Source: Limnohabitans sp. MMS-10A-178 (GTDB lineage Bacteria; Pseudomonadota; Gammaproteobacteria; Burkholderiales; Burkholderiaceae_C). From it: DNA of 64,000 nucleotides. Positions 1 through 8,485 of this stretch are shown here, piece by piece. The notes under the pieces were generated by a model. The model was not told the DNA's origin. It searched no databases and saw nothing but the letters and a program-made list of their open reading frames with translations. Position numbers and translations under genes: made by a program. Numbering within the stretch: the first letter of the stretch is position 1; the number at the start of each line of letters is the position of its first letter. The stretch covers positions 682,001-746,000 of the forward strand of contig NZ_NERY01000001.1 of the NCBI RefSeq assembly GCF_003063375.1, read 5' to 3'.

Positions 1-1
1 G

Positions 2-430
2 CGCGTGACCTTGAAAATGCCGGAATGGCTTCTGTTTCGGCGCAGCTTGGGCTTGTTGACTTTCTTCTACGCGCTCCTGCATGCCGTGTGCTACAGCCTG
101 TTTGACATGGGATTGGCGTGGAATGACATCTGGGCCGACATCGTCCAGCGGCCTTTCATTGCTGTGGGTTTTGCTGCAGCTGTGTTGCTGAGCTTGCTGG
201 CCGCAACATCTTCCAATCGGGTTATCAAAAAGATGGGTGTGGTGCGTTGGCGAATCTTGCACCGCTGTGTCTATGCCATTGCAGCTTTGGCCATGTTGCA
301 TTTCTTTTGGATGCGCTCAGGCAAAAGAAACTACGATGAGGTGATTGTTTATGGCGCCATACTGAGCGCTTTGCTGGTATGGCGAGTTTGGCACGCGCTG
401 CAAACCAGACGCGAAAAAACTCAGTCTTAA
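2..430 (+). CDS. msrQ: MsrQ heme-binding membrane subunit (5' partial)
   Basis: C-terminal part of the inner-membrane b-type heme protein that passes quinone electrons to the periplasmic methionine sulfoxide reductase MsrP, which repairs oxidised methionine in envelope proteins. About 142 residues are present, against roughly 200 in the family; the reading frame runs open to the window edge, so the N-terminal membrane segments lie outside. Visible are the family-typical stretch LLTFFYALLHAVCYSLF, whose His is a likely heme ligand, the block RPFIAVG, the second conserved His in WRILHRCVYAIAALAMLHF, and three to four membrane segments. It converges on lysA with a short hairpin between. MsrP should be just upstream. 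The family call is firm; the exact ligands are inferred from family patterns. Confidence 0.88.
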   Translation, partial: RVTLKMPEWLLFRRSLGLLTFFYALLHAVCYSLFDMGLAWNDIWADIVQRPFIAVGFAAAVLLSLLAATSSNRVIKKMGVVRWRILHRCVYAIAALAMLHFFWMRSGKRNYDEVIVYGAILSALLVWRVWHALQTRREKTQS

Positions 431-445
431 AACCAAATTGGTTTT
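429..445. terminator. Short AT-rich hairpin between msrQ and lysA
   Basis: AAAACCA/TGGTTTT inverted repeat with a 3-base loop, starting at the stop codon of msrQ and followed by T residues on the plus strand. It lies between two convergent genes, so it could end both transcripts. The stem is weak because it has only two G-C pairs. Confidence 0.4.
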
Positions 446-448
446 TAT

Positions 449-1726
449 TCAGGGCACCAAGTGCTCGCCAACAAAAGTATCGGCCGCAGTTTCGCGATGG
501 CGAATTAAGTGAACTTGATGGCCATCGATTAAAACTTCTGCGGCTCGTCCACGGGTGTTGTAGTTGCTGGCCATGCTCATGCAATAAGCACCGGCGGACA
601 AAACAGCCAAGGTGTCGCCTGCTTGCACATTGAGTTGGCGATCTCGGCCTATCCAATCGCCGCTTTCACACACGGGGCCCACCACATCCACCAGGGTTGT
701 GGCACCCGCGCGGGGCGTAAGGGGCACAATTTGGTGAAAGGCTTGGTACATGGCAGGGCGAGGCAAATCGTTCATGGCTGCATCAATGATGCAAAAATTC
801 TTTTGCTCACCAGGCTTCATAAACACCACCTCTGACAAGCACACGCCCGCGTTGCCCACCAAGGAGCGGCCTGGCTCAATCATGAGCTGACGATGGCCAT
901 AGCCGCGAGCATCCAATTTGGCCAGCAATTGTTGCCACAAGGTGTCGGCGGCAGGCGGCGTGTCGCCGTTGTAGTCAATACCCAAACCGCCACCAAAATC
1001 GATGTGGTGAATGGGTACACCTGCCGCTTCAATGTCGGTCACCAAATCGAGAATTCGATCCATGGCATCCAAGTAAGGAGTGGCCTCGGTAATTTGCGAG
1101 CCAATGTGGCAATCAATGCCCACCACAGCCAAGCCTGGTAAGGCGGCTGCACGCAGGTAAGTTTGCACAGCGCTTTCGTGCGCAACACCAAACTTATTGC
1201 CTTTGAGGCCTGTTGAAATGTAAGGGTGAGTCTTGGGGTCTACGTTGGGGTTCACGCGCAAACTGACGGGGGCTTTTTTGCCAAGCTTCAAGGCGACATC
1301 GTTGAGCACTTCAAGTTCGGCTTCACTTTCCACATTGAAGCAACCAATCCCAAGCTCGAGGGCTTGTTGCATTTCGGCGCGTGTTTTGCCTACCCCTGAA
1401 AAAATGATTTTGTCGGGTGTGCCGCCGGCTGCCAAAACGCGCGCCAATTCTCCTCCCGACACAATGTCAAAACCACATCCAGCTTTGGCAAAGACTTGCA
1501 GCACAGCCAAATTGGAGTTGGCCTTCATGGCGTAGCAAATTTGAACCTTGCGTCCTGCAAAGCCACGCTGGTAAGCCGCCAAGGCAGACAGCATGGCGGC
1601 CTTTGAGTATGCAAAAACAGGCGTGCCATATTGGGCTGCCACATCGGCCAGCTTCACATCCTCCATGCACAAGGTGTTGGCTTGGTAAGCAATGTGGGGC
1701 TGTCCAGGAAGGGTGTTGGCGTTCAT
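449..1726 (-). CDS. lysA: Diaminopimelate decarboxylase
   Basis: Last enzyme of lysine biosynthesis: the PLP-dependent, cytosolic decarboxylation of meso-diaminopimelate to L-lysine. At 425 residues it has normal family length. The PLP-binding lysine is Lys68 in the motif YAMKANSN; further family motifs are HIGSQITE, EPGRSLVGNAG and the CESGDW active-site cysteine loop near the C-terminus. The ATG start overlaps the stop codon of the upstream lptM gene by four bases (ATGA), so the two are translationally coupled, an arrangement common in proteobacteria. It converges on msrQ. No anomaly seen. Confidence 0.97.
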   Translation of the reverse strand: MNANTLPGQPHIAYQANTLCMEDVKLADVAAQYGTPVFAYSKAAMLSALAAYQRGFAGRKVQICYAMKANSNLAVLQVFAKAGCGFDIVSGGELARVLAAGGTPDKIIFSGVGKTRAEMQQALELGIGCFNVESEAELEVLNDVALKLGKKAPVSLRVNPNVDPKTHPYISTGLKGNKFGVAHESAVQTYLRAAALPGLAVVGIDCHIGSQITEATPYLDAMDRILDLVTDIEAAGVPIHHIDFGGGLGIDYNGDTPPAADTLWQQLLAKLDARGYGHRQLMIEPGRSLVGNAGVCLSEVVFMKPGEQKNFCIIDAAMNDLPRPAMYQAFHQIVPLTPRAGATTLVDVVGPVCESGDWIGRDRQLNVQAGDTLAVLSAGAYCMSMASNYNTRGRAAEVLIDGHQVHLIRHRETAADTFVGEHLVP

Positions 1727-1905
1727 GGTTTGGGGGCAGGCTTATTCGGGGGAGCTGGGATTAAAGTTTGCAGCAAAGTAGCGCGATCAGCAGACAAGGG
1801 ATCTTGGGGATGCACCAAGGACCCTTTTTGACCACATGCCGTCAAAGCCACCGCACAAACGCCAAGGGTTTGGGCAAGGACTAAAATTCTCAATACTTTG
1901 AACAT
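1723..1905 (-). CDS. lptM: LptM-like small lipoprotein
   Basis: A 60-residue lipoprotein with signal segment [24 protein letters not shown], lipobox LTAC, and the hallmark sequence CGQKGSL directly after the lipidated cysteine, followed by a Pro-rich tail. This matches the LptM (YifL) family, which in Escherichia coli helps the LPS translocon LptDE fold and form correct disulfides in the outer membrane. The start was chosen as the Met just before the hydrophobic segment; the frame stays open further upstream, but that extension would run across cyaY. It sits in front of lysA with a four-base overlap. Family assignment rests on the CGQKGxL motif and the lysA linkage; function in this organism is inferred. 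Confidence 0.85.
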   Translation of the reverse strand: MFKVLRILVLAQTLGVCAVALTACGQKGSLVHPQDPLSADRATLLQTLIPAPPNKPAPKP

Positions 1906-1918
1906 GACACGGATTGTA

Positions 1919-2242
1919 ATGACCGACCTTGAATTTCTGGATACTGCTGAACGTCTTTTGTCGCGGATCGAAACCAGTTGCGATCGAATTAACGATGAAA
2001 CCGATGCCGACATCGACAACCAAAGGGTGGGCGGCATGATTACCATCACCTTCAGCAATCGGAGCCAGATCATTGTGAATTTGCAAAAACCCTTGCATGA
2101 AGTGTGGCTGGCCGCCAAGTCAGGGGGCTACCATTACAAATTCAAAGACGGTGCCTGGCAGGACACCAAGGGTGAGGGTGAGTTTTTTGAAAACCTCTCC
2201 CGCTTTGGCACGGCACAGTCGGGCGTCAAGCTTCAATTCTAG
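1919..2242 (+). CDS. cyaY: Frataxin-like iron-binding protein CyaY
   Basis: Small acidic bacterial frataxin, 107 residues, that binds iron and modulates iron-sulfur cluster assembly on IscS/IscU in the cytoplasm. The frame shows the family's acidic first helix ([30 protein letters not shown]) and the strand blocks [19 protein letters not shown] and [15 protein letters not shown]. The start was taken at MTDLEFL, matching usual family length. An earlier in-frame Met at 1898 would overlap the divergent lptM start. Only 13 bases separate the chosen start from that of lptM, so the cyaY promoter must lie inside lptM or the gene uses a very short leader. It converges on mrcA. Confidence 0.93.
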   Translation: MTDLEFLDTAERLLSRIETSCDRINDETDADIDNQRVGGMITITFSNRSQIIVNLQKPLHEVWLAAKSGGYHYKFKDGAWQDTKGEGEFFENLSRFGTAQSGVKLQF

Positions 2243-2252
2243 GAAGCGCAAC

Positions 2253-4619
2253 TCAATTTCTGAACAGATCGAGAATTCGTTTTTTCTCGTCAGGTTCTGG
2301 CAGGCTGCCCCCCTTTTCGTTGCCCAAGCCTAGGCTGGTTACACCGCCGCCACTGGCATATTCGTCAAAGTACCACTCACCGTTGACATAGACCACGCCT
2401 TCAGGCGCGATGGCATCCATCACAGGCATGTTTTTAAGGGCAGTTTCCATGAAGCTGATCCAGACGGGCAAGCTCAAGCCGCCGCCTGTTTCACGATCGC
2501 CCAGCTTGCGAGGTGTGTCGTAGCCAATCCAAACCACGGCTGCCAAATTACGGTGGTAGCCTGCAAACCAAGCATCCATCGAGTCGTTGGTGGTACCGGT
2601 TTTGCCGTAAATATCGTCACGCTTCAGAGCAACGCGGGCTTTGGCCGCCGTGCCAGAACGTGTGACCTCTTGCAGCAAACTGGTCATCACAAATGCGTTG
2701 CGAGGCGAAATGGCGCGATCGGCTTCATCGACGGGTTGTGCCGGACTGTCCACCAAAACTTTGCCTTTTTGGTCTGTCACGCGTGTGATCACGTGAGGTT
2801 GCACGCGCATGCCGCCATTGGCAAAGACCGAGTAGCCGGTGGCCATTTGCATGGGCGTTACTGAGCCTGCGCCAAGAGCCATGGTGAGGTAGGCAGGGTG
2901 TTTGTCCTCGTCAAAGCCAAATTTGGTGACCCATTCTTGGGCATTTCGGGTGCCCACAGACTGCAAGATGCGAATGGAAACCATGTTCTTTGACTTGGCC
3001 AGGCCTCTGCGAACGCTCATCGGGCCTTCAAATGTTCCGTCGTAGTTTTTGGGTTCCCAAGCTTGACCGCCTGTGACGCCGGCGTCAAAAAACAGCGGCC
3101 CATCGTTCACTATGGTGGCTGGGGTAAAGCCCTTTTCCAAGGCAGCCGAGTAGATGAACGGCTTGAAGCTAGAGCCAGGTTGACGCCAAGCTTGAATCAC
3201 ATGGTTGAATTTGTTCTTGGCAAAATCAAATCCACCCACCAGCGCTCTGACTGAGCCATCTCTCGGATTGATGGCCACGAATGCACCTTCAACTTCCGGC
3301 AATTGTGTAATTTCCCAAGTTCCTTTGGGCGTTTGAACCACCCGAATCACTGCGCCGCGTTTGATTCGGATGTTAGGGCCCGCCTTGTCGGAAAGGCCAG
3401 ACTGGGCAGGCTTGAGGCCATCGCCCGTGATTTCGAGCTGCTCTCCGTTTTGTCTGACAGCCACAATTTTCTTGGGGCCAACTTCCAAGACTACCGCTGA
3501 CATCACATCGCCGTTGTCGGGATGGTCTTCCAGCACATCGTCAATGGCGTCTTCCGTTTCTTTGGGTGAAGCTGGTAGCACGATGAATTTTTCGGGACCT
3601 CGATACACCTGACGGCGCTCAAAGTCCATGATGCCTTGACGCAAAGCTTGATAGGCAGCAATTTGTTCGGTCGATTGCAGGGTGGTGTAAACGTTCAGGC
3701 CGCGCGTGTAAGTCTCTTGGCCATACTGTGCAAACATCATTTGACGCACTGTTTCAGCCACGTATTCCGCATGAATTCGGCCCTTGTCGCTGTTGGGTCG
3801 AATGCGCAGTGGCTCAGCCTTGGCTTCGGTGGCTTGCTTGGCTGTGATGAAGCCGTTTTCTTCCATTCGCTCAATGATGTACAACTGCCGTGAGCGAGCC
3901 CGTTTGGGATTGCTGATAGGGTTGTATGCGGAGGGTGCTTTGGGCAAGCCAGCCAACATGGCAGCTTCTGCAATGCTGATGTCTTTGAGCGGTTTGCCAA
4001 AATAGGTTTCGGCTGCAGAAGCAAATCCATAGGCTCTGTTGCCCAAGAAAATTTGATTCATGTAAATCTCAAGAATTTGATCTTTGGTGAGCAAATGTTC
4101 GAGTTTGAAGGTGAGCAAAATTTCATAAATTTTGCGGGTGTATGTTTTTTCGGTCGACAAGTAAACGTTGCGCGCAACTTGCATGGTGATGGTGGATGCG
4201 CCTTGGCTCTTGCGCTTGCTCAAGTTGGCAATACCAGCCCTCATGAGGCCCAAATAGTCGAGGCCGCCATGTTGGTAAAAACGGGCATCTTCAATGGAAA
4301 GCACGGCGTCTTTCATCACTTGAGGAATTTCTTTGATGGGTGTGAGATTGCGCCGTTCTTCTCCAAACTCGCCCATCAAAACGCCGTCAGCGGTGTATAC
4401 GCGCAGTGGAAGCTTAGGGCGGTAATCGGCCAAATCAGAGATGTCTGGAAGTTGGGGGTATGCCATGACCATGGCCACGCCCACCACCATCAAGATTGAC
4501 ATCAATCCCGCAAACACCAGACCCCCTGCCCAAAGACAAGCACGCAGCGCCCAATGCAATCGGGGTGATTCAATCAGATCTGGCTGTTGAGGTGAGTTTG
4601 CGTTGGATTTTTTGGACAT
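2253..4619 (-). CDS. mrcA: Penicillin-binding protein 1A
   Basis: Bifunctional class A penicillin-binding protein, anchored in the inner membrane, that polymerises glycan strands from lipid II and cross-links their peptides. From the chosen start it has 788 residues: a cytoplasmic Ser/Asn-rich tail, one membrane segment near residues 25-55, a GT51 transglycosylase domain with the EDARFYQHGGLDYLG motif, and a transpeptidase domain with SSFK, SKN and KTGTT motifs. The frame is open upstream to 4694, but the Met at 4649 overlaps a TATAAT box, so the Met at 4619 (MSKKSN) is preferred. It is divergent from the pil cluster, the classical ponA-pilM arrangement of beta- and gammaproteobacteria. Confidence 0.96.
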   Translation of the reverse strand: MSKKSNANSPQQPDLIESPRLHWALRACLWAGGLVFAGLMSILMVVGVAMVMAYPQLPDISDLADYRPKLPLRVYTADGVLMGEFGEERRNLTPIKEIPQVMKDAVLSIEDARFYQHGGLDYLGLMRAGIANLSKRKSQGASTITMQVARNVYLSTEKTYTRKIYEILLTFKLEHLLTKDQILEIYMNQIFLGNRAYGFASAAETYFGKPLKDISIAEAAMLAGLPKAPSAYNPISNPKRARSRQLYIIERMEENGFITAKQATEAKAEPLRIRPNSDKGRIHAEYVAETVRQMMFAQYGQETYTRGLNVYTTLQSTEQIAAYQALRQGIMDFERRQVYRGPEKFIVLPASPKETEDAIDDVLEDHPDNGDVMSAVVLEVGPKKIVAVRQNGEQLEITGDGLKPAQSGLSDKAGPNIRIKRGAVIRVVQTPKGTWEITQLPEVEGAFVAINPRDGSVRALVGGFDFAKNKFNHVIQAWRQPGSSFKPFIYSAALEKGFTPATIVNDGPLFFDAGVTGGQAWEPKNYDGTFEGPMSVRRGLAKSKNMVSIRILQSVGTRNAQEWVTKFGFDEDKHPAYLTMALGAGSVTPMQMATGYSVFANGGMRVQPHVITRVTDQKGKVLVDSPAQPVDEADRAISPRNAFVMTSLLQEVTRSGTAAKARVALKRDDIYGKTGTTNDSMDAWFAGYHRNLAAVVWIGYDTPRKLGDRETGGGLSLPVWISFMETALKNMPVMDAIAPEGVVYVNGEWYFDEYASGGGVTSLGLGNEKGGSLPEPDEKKRILDLFRN

Positions 4620-4647
4620 GGATAAAGCGGAAAAAACCGCTGACCGC

Positions 4648-4653
4648 ATTATA
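4648..4653 (-). promoter_or_regulatory. Candidate -10 box of mrcA
   Basis: A perfect TATAAT hexamer on the minus strand, 29 bases upstream of the chosen mrcA start. A recognisable -35 box at 16-18 bases is lacking (the best match is poor), so this is only a candidate. It argues against starting mrcA at the Met at 4649, which overlaps it. Confidence 0.4.
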
Positions 4654-4738
4654 AAAAACTGCTGGGCAGAAGGCAGATTTTGAAGGTTGCACAAAGCAAC
4701 TCAATTGTGTGGGATTGTAGTCCTTTCAAATCGAAATC

Positions 4739-5425
4739 TTGTGTTCAATCAAGGCACTGTTTCCATACCTTGAAAGTTTATCTGTGCTGCCCACCCCCAC
4801 ACTTTGGTCTGCCTCGCCTTTGCGGTTTGTTGTAAGCGCTGTGTCTGCAGTACCAGCAGGAATACAGCCAAGCACTGTCAAAACCTGGGCTGCCATTGCC
4901 ACTCGGGGTCATCAAACACTGTTTCGAAGGGCTGAAAACCTGTCAGATCTCTTGGTGCAATTGCGCGCCGATTGTTTTGAAAATTGGCTTGATCTAAAGA
5001 ATCCCTCAAGGCGCATACCCATGGCACTGATGCTTGAGCCCACTGAATTTTTGGAAAGAGAGTTGCAGTGCGCAGCCCATTGGCGACCCGATGACATTGC
5101 TGCTGAATGTTGCTTAGAAGCCGCAAGCCAGCTGCAAGTACCGGTGGCTCAGTTGCACATGGACTTTGAAGTTCAATTAAGCGCGCAAGGCCATTGGGTC
5201 GCAAAGTATTTGGCTTGCCTTCAAAAATTGGTACAGCCCTATCGGGCTCAACTCAGCGCATTGAATTTTCAATTGGAGGTCTTTACTTCTTCGTCTCAAA
5301 GTGAAGCCTTGTGTGCATCTTGGGGCTTGCAGTTTGAAACCATCGCCCATGCTTTCAGATTGCCATACCCTGGTGAGTTGGCTCATGGGTACTTCGAGTT
5401 GTGCAAAGGAAGCGATCTATGTTGA
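4739..5425 (+). CDS. pilM: Short PilM/HofM-like protein
   Basis: First gene of the secretin operon, in the place where the actin-like cytoplasmic protein PilM normally stands. It has 228 residues against about 350 for PilM and about 260 for the HofM/ComA forms. The segment ALMLEPTEFLERELQCAAHWRPDDIAAECCLEA fits the PilM pattern of a helix followed by an acidic 'omnipotent' region, and the QLHMDFEV block resembles the next strand. No complete actin-like ATP-binding motif set is seen. The start is a TTG; a GTG at 4784 is an alternative and neither has a clear ribosome site. Its last 7 bases overlap pilN. Identity rests mostly on position. Confidence 0.6.
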   Translation: MCSIKALFPYLESLSVLPTPTLWSASPLRFVVSAVSAVPAGIQPSTVKTWAAIATRGHQTLFRRAENLSDLLVQLRADCFENWLDLKNPSRRIPMALMLEPTEFLERELQCAAHWRPDDIAAECCLEAASQLQVPVAQLHMDFEVQLSAQGHWVAKYLACLQKLVQPYRAQLSALNFQLEVFTSSSQSEALCASWGLQFETIAHAFRLPYPGELAHGYFELCKGSDLC

Positions 5426-6066
5426 ATTTGATTCATTCATCAAGGTCCGAATGGCGTCAGACCTGGATCGACATGGCTAGCGCATTGTGCATGGGAGCAA
5501 TTCTGATGTCAGGCACTATTTTTTACTTGGAAAAAGAAGCGGAGCGTGAGATGACCACGCTGATGAATCATTCGCTAACAGCCAAGAGTTCGCAGGATGC
5601 CAAGCCCGTGCAGGAATCCGAGACGGCTATTTCTCAACTTGAATTGGCAGACTTGAAAGCGCGTGTGATGTATCTTTCGCACCGACAAATAGAGCGAGAA
5701 AATTTCACTGATGTGCAGCACATTCTGTTGAAAAATGTTCTGAGTCCATCGGGTCAGGCAGCTCTTTCACAAAGTTTGTACAGCTTGAATAGCTTGATCT
5801 GGCAAAACGGCAGACTTGAATTTGAAGCACTCAGCCAATCTGCAGCAGATTGGCAGGCCCTGTTGAACGAACTGAATGGGTTTGATCGTTGGAAAACAGC
5901 GCCCCAAGTGGTCCAAACTCACCGCTCCGCAATACAAGGTGCAACACAGGGGGCAACACAAGCACCCCCCAACGGGCAGAGTCAGGTGGCCTATATCTTG
6001 AAGGCGCATATTTGGGGGCAAGCCACAAGTGCTTCAAGCACGCCCACCACCAAGTCTGCCCCATGA
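5419..6066 (+). CDS. pilN: PilN-like assembly protein
   Basis: Bitopic inner-membrane protein of 215 residues in the pilN position. A short cytoplasmic N-terminus is followed by one membrane segment at about residues 18-36 and a periplasmic part beginning with a charged, coiled-coil-like helix (EKEAEREMTTLMNHSL and the ELADLKARVMYLSHRQIEREN region), then a small alpha/beta domain. PilN pairs with PilO and binds PilM to align the pilus motor with the secretin. The usual PilM-binding N-terminal motif INLLPxR is only loosely matched by MLNLIHSSR. The ATG is preceded by AAGGA at suitable spacing. The 3' end overlaps the next gene as ATGA. Divergent sequence; the call leans on topology and position. 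Confidence 0.65.
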   Translation: MLNLIHSSRSEWRQTWIDMASALCMGAILMSGTIFYLEKEAEREMTTLMNHSLTAKSSQDAKPVQESETAISQLELADLKARVMYLSHRQIERENFTDVQHILLKNVLSPSGQAALSQSLYSLNSLIWQNGRLEFEALSQSAADWQALLNELNGFDRWKTAPQVVQTHRSAIQGATQGATQAPPNGQSQVAYILKAHIWGQATSASSTPTTKSAP

Positions 6067-7112
6067 CAGTCAAGACATGGTTTGACAAGCGCTTGAACAC
6101 TTGTGTGGAAGTTGCATCGCTCAAATGGCCGGCAGCCAGCCTGCGCTGGCGCAACGGTAAATTGTTTGCGACTGCCCAAGCAAGAGGGTGGCGCGCCATA
6201 TTGGTTGGCAGTTTGAGCATGTTGTTGTTCGGCATGGCTTGGCAGCTGCTCAGTGGCGCTGGCTGGATTGATTCCCATCGTGTTGCGATGAAGCAGTGGC
6301 AAGGTGAGCAGACCACATTGCAAAACATTGAAGCTTTGCAGCAAATCAAGTTAGAAGCTTTGGCTTTGGCCAATGAAAAAAGAAAAGCGACACATCTGGA
6401 ATACCAATTGGCCTTGGATGACTTGATATTGGCTTGGCCAAACTCTGCAATGCGCAGCCAGTTGATTGATCGATTGCAAAGGATGGCCCAATATCAAAAC
6501 TTGCGCATTGAACAAATGGCCTTGGCCCCTTTGCCCAATGAACATGGCTATGAAGCTGGTACCTTGAACTTCATTGTGAAGGGTTCAGAACTGGCTACAG
6601 CGTCCTTCTGGAAAGCATTGAATCAGTTGTTTCAAAATGGCAATTGGACTGCACTCACTTGGCGTCGCTTGCCAGATGGCAATTTCTTGTTTGAAGGGCA
6701 ATTGCACTTGTTGTGGGATGCAGAAGATGCTTTCACCGACACGGGCGTTGAATTGCAAGCAAGGGGTCGCAGCGCTGCTGACGCCAAGGTCAACCTCAAG
6801 CAAAAGCTCAACAACACCAACAACACCAACAACATCAGCCTTCAGAAAAGCCACTTGTGGCCAGACCAGTCTCTGAGTCAAATGCGTCTTGTGGGAGCGG
6901 CGCAGTCAGCAGATCCCTCAAACAAAGACTGGACTTGGACACTGCTGCAGTTGGGCCGACAAATTCAAGCGGTTCGGCCTGGCCAATACCTTGGCCTTGA
7001 AAACCGCCTTGTCCTTTCTTTGGATAGTCAGGGGCTTTGGTTGGAGGGGGCAACAGGAACTGAGCTGAGCCTACCGCTTACTTTGCTGGCATGGGACAAG
7101 GTGCAGCCATGA
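6063..7112 (+). CDS. Fused PilO-PilP protein
   Basis: A 349-residue protein that appears to join PilO and PilP in one chain. Residues 1-240 have the PilO layout: cytoplasmic head, membrane segment at about 44-67, coiled-coil helix (QGEQTTLQNIEALQQIKLEA), then a ferredoxin-like periplasmic domain. A low-complexity Asn/Thr linker (NNTNNTNN, residues 250-257, from an AACAACACC repeat) leads to residues 272-349, which carry the PilP/HofP pattern MRLVGAA, then LLQLGRQIQAVRPGQYLGL and LVLSLDSQGLWLE. PilP is normally a separate lipoprotein bridging PilNO and the secretin; no separate pilP gene is found here. Both ends overlap their neighbours as ATGA. The fusion itself is inference from domain order. 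Confidence 0.72.
   Translation: MTVKTWFDKRLNTCVEVASLKWPAASLRWRNGKLFATAQARGWRAILVGSLSMLLFGMAWQLLSGAGWIDSHRVAMKQWQGEQTTLQNIEALQQIKLEALALANEKRKATHLEYQLALDDLILAWPNSAMRSQLIDRLQRMAQYQNLRIEQMALAPLPNEHGYEAGTLNFIVKGSELATASFWKALNQLFQNGNWTALTWRRLPDGNFLFEGQLHLLWDAEDAFTDTGVELQARGRSAADAKVNLKQKLNNTNNTNNISLQKSHLWPDQSLSQMRLVGAAQSADPSNKDWTWTLLQLGRQIQAVRPGQYLGLENRLVLSLDSQGLWLEGATGTELSLPLTLLAWDKVQP
6810..6833. repeat. AACAACACC microsatellite in the PilO-PilP linker
   Basis: Two full copies of the 9-base unit AACAACACC followed by AACAAC, encoding NNTNNTNN between the two fused domains. Unit length is a multiple of three, so copy changes would alter linker length but not the frame. Confidence 0.85.
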
Positions 7113-8485
7113 GCGGTTTTAATTGTTCAGGCTCACGCACGAAGCGCTGCTTGATTGGGGCATGCCTTCAAGTTGTCTGCCTATTGCCACTCAGCGCACT
7201 TGAAGCAGATCAAAAGTTGAAATGGCGTTTCCAAAACATGGAAGTGAAGGCATTGCTTCAATCCTTGGCTGAAATTGGCAAGCAAAATTTAATCGTTGCC
7301 GAGGGGGTGTCTGGACCTGTCAGTTTGCACTTGGCAGACATGACTTGGCGAGAAGCCTTGGCCGTGGTGGTTCAGTCCAAGAATTTGGTAGCAACCCAAC
7401 AAGCGGGTGTCTTGTGGATTGGACCCAAAACGGAGGCGCCTGAACAATTAAAAACGCTTGTGATCCCTTTGAAATACGCCAAAGCACTTGATGTGACCCA
7501 ACGCTTGCAAGTTTCCAGTGGCGGCGCCGCTGCTGGCGCTCACAAATGGTTGAGTGCGCGTGGCTCGGTGATGGCCGATCCTAGAACCAATCAATTGTTC
7601 TTTTTAGACACGCCTGCTTACTTGAAACAACTTCAAGAGGTCATTCAACGGCTCGATATTCCAGTACGGCAAGTGATGATCGAAGCCAAAATTGTGGAAG
7701 CAGAGTCTCAATTTGGTCAATCCTTGGGTGTGCGATTGGGTGGTGCCTTTGCCGCGCCTTTTGCAGCGCCTTTTTCTGCCAATGCCAAGCCAGTCAATGT
7801 AGCCATCAGTGGGCAAGTTCAAGGCGGTGTGGGCGGCGTTCAGCCCGCTTATTGGTTAAATTTGCCAGCAGGTTCAGCCGGCCAAGCCGTCTATCCCGCC
7901 CCTAGCTTTGCTGTGTCTTTGTTCAACGCAGGCGCCCATCAATTTTTGAACCTCGAAATATCGGCGCTTGAAGCTGACGGCAGAGGCAAAGTGGTGGCCA
8001 GTCCGCGAGTGATCACCACCGATCAAACCAAAGCCTTGATTGAGCAGGGCACAGAACTGCCTTATCAAGTGAACAACGGCAATGGTGCAGCATCTGTGGC
8101 ATTTCGCAAAGCCAACTTGAAGTTGGAAGTCACGCCACAAATTACCCCTGAAGGCGCTGTCGTGTTGGAGTTGGACATCTCCAAAGACAGTGTGGGACAA
8201 ATTACCGCGGCCGGGTTTGCCATCAACACCAAACATGTCAAAACTCAGGTTTTGGTGGACAACGGCGGCACGGTGGTCATTGGCGGCATTTTGGAAGCCG
8301 CCGACAAGGACGATAAGGCCCAATTGCCTGGCTTGGGTGCATTGCCATTGGTGGGGTGGCTGTTTAAAACCCAACAAGCCACTCAGCGCAAAACTGAAAT
8401 GTTGATTTTTGTGACCCCCAGGGTGCTGGCCGAAAACCAAAGCCTACCGCCCTCGAATACACTTGGAGAATCAATCGTTCCTTGA
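7109..8485 (+). CDS. pilQ: Short PilQ/HofQ-type secretin
   Basis: Outer-membrane secretin that forms the ring channel for pilus or DNA passage. It has 458 residues, compared with about 700 for PilQ and 412-445 for HofQ/ComE. A signal segment is followed by an N0/STN domain (LKWRFQNMEVKALLQSLAEIGKQNLIV), an N1 domain with a secretin-N pattern and the secretin core with motifs VRQVMIEAKIVEAE, VVASPRVITTDQTKALIEQGTELPY, and a C-terminal VVIGGIL and TEMLIFVTPRVL. The peptidoglycan-binding AMIN repeats of full PilQ are absent. ATG at 7109 overlaps the upstream stop as ATGA; an earlier Met at 7091 is in frame but less likely. Confidence 0.9.
   Translation: MSGFNCSGSRTKRCLIGACLQVVCLLPLSALEADQKLKWRFQNMEVKALLQSLAEIGKQNLIVAEGVSGPVSLHLADMTWREALAVVVQSKNLVATQQAGVLWIGPKTEAPEQLKTLVIPLKYAKALDVTQRLQVSSGGAAAGAHKWLSARGSVMADPRTNQLFFLDTPAYLKQLQEVIQRLDIPVRQVMIEAKIVEAESQFGQSLGVRLGGAFAAPFAAPFSANAKPVNVAISGQVQGGVGGVQPAYWLNLPAGSAGQAVYPAPSFAVSLFNAGAHQFLNLEISALEADGRGKVVASPRVITTDQTKALIEQGTELPYQVNNGNGAASVAFRKANLKLEVTPQITPEGAVVLELDISKDSVGQITAAGFAINTKHVKTQVLVDNGGTVVIGGILEAADKDDKAQLPGLGALPLVGWLFKTQQATQRKTEMLIFVTPRVLAENQSLPPSNTLGESIVP

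Noticed and set aside
6810-6833. Phase-variable repeat
   Set aside because: Repeat units are multiples of three and only two to three copies are present, so frame switching is not expected.
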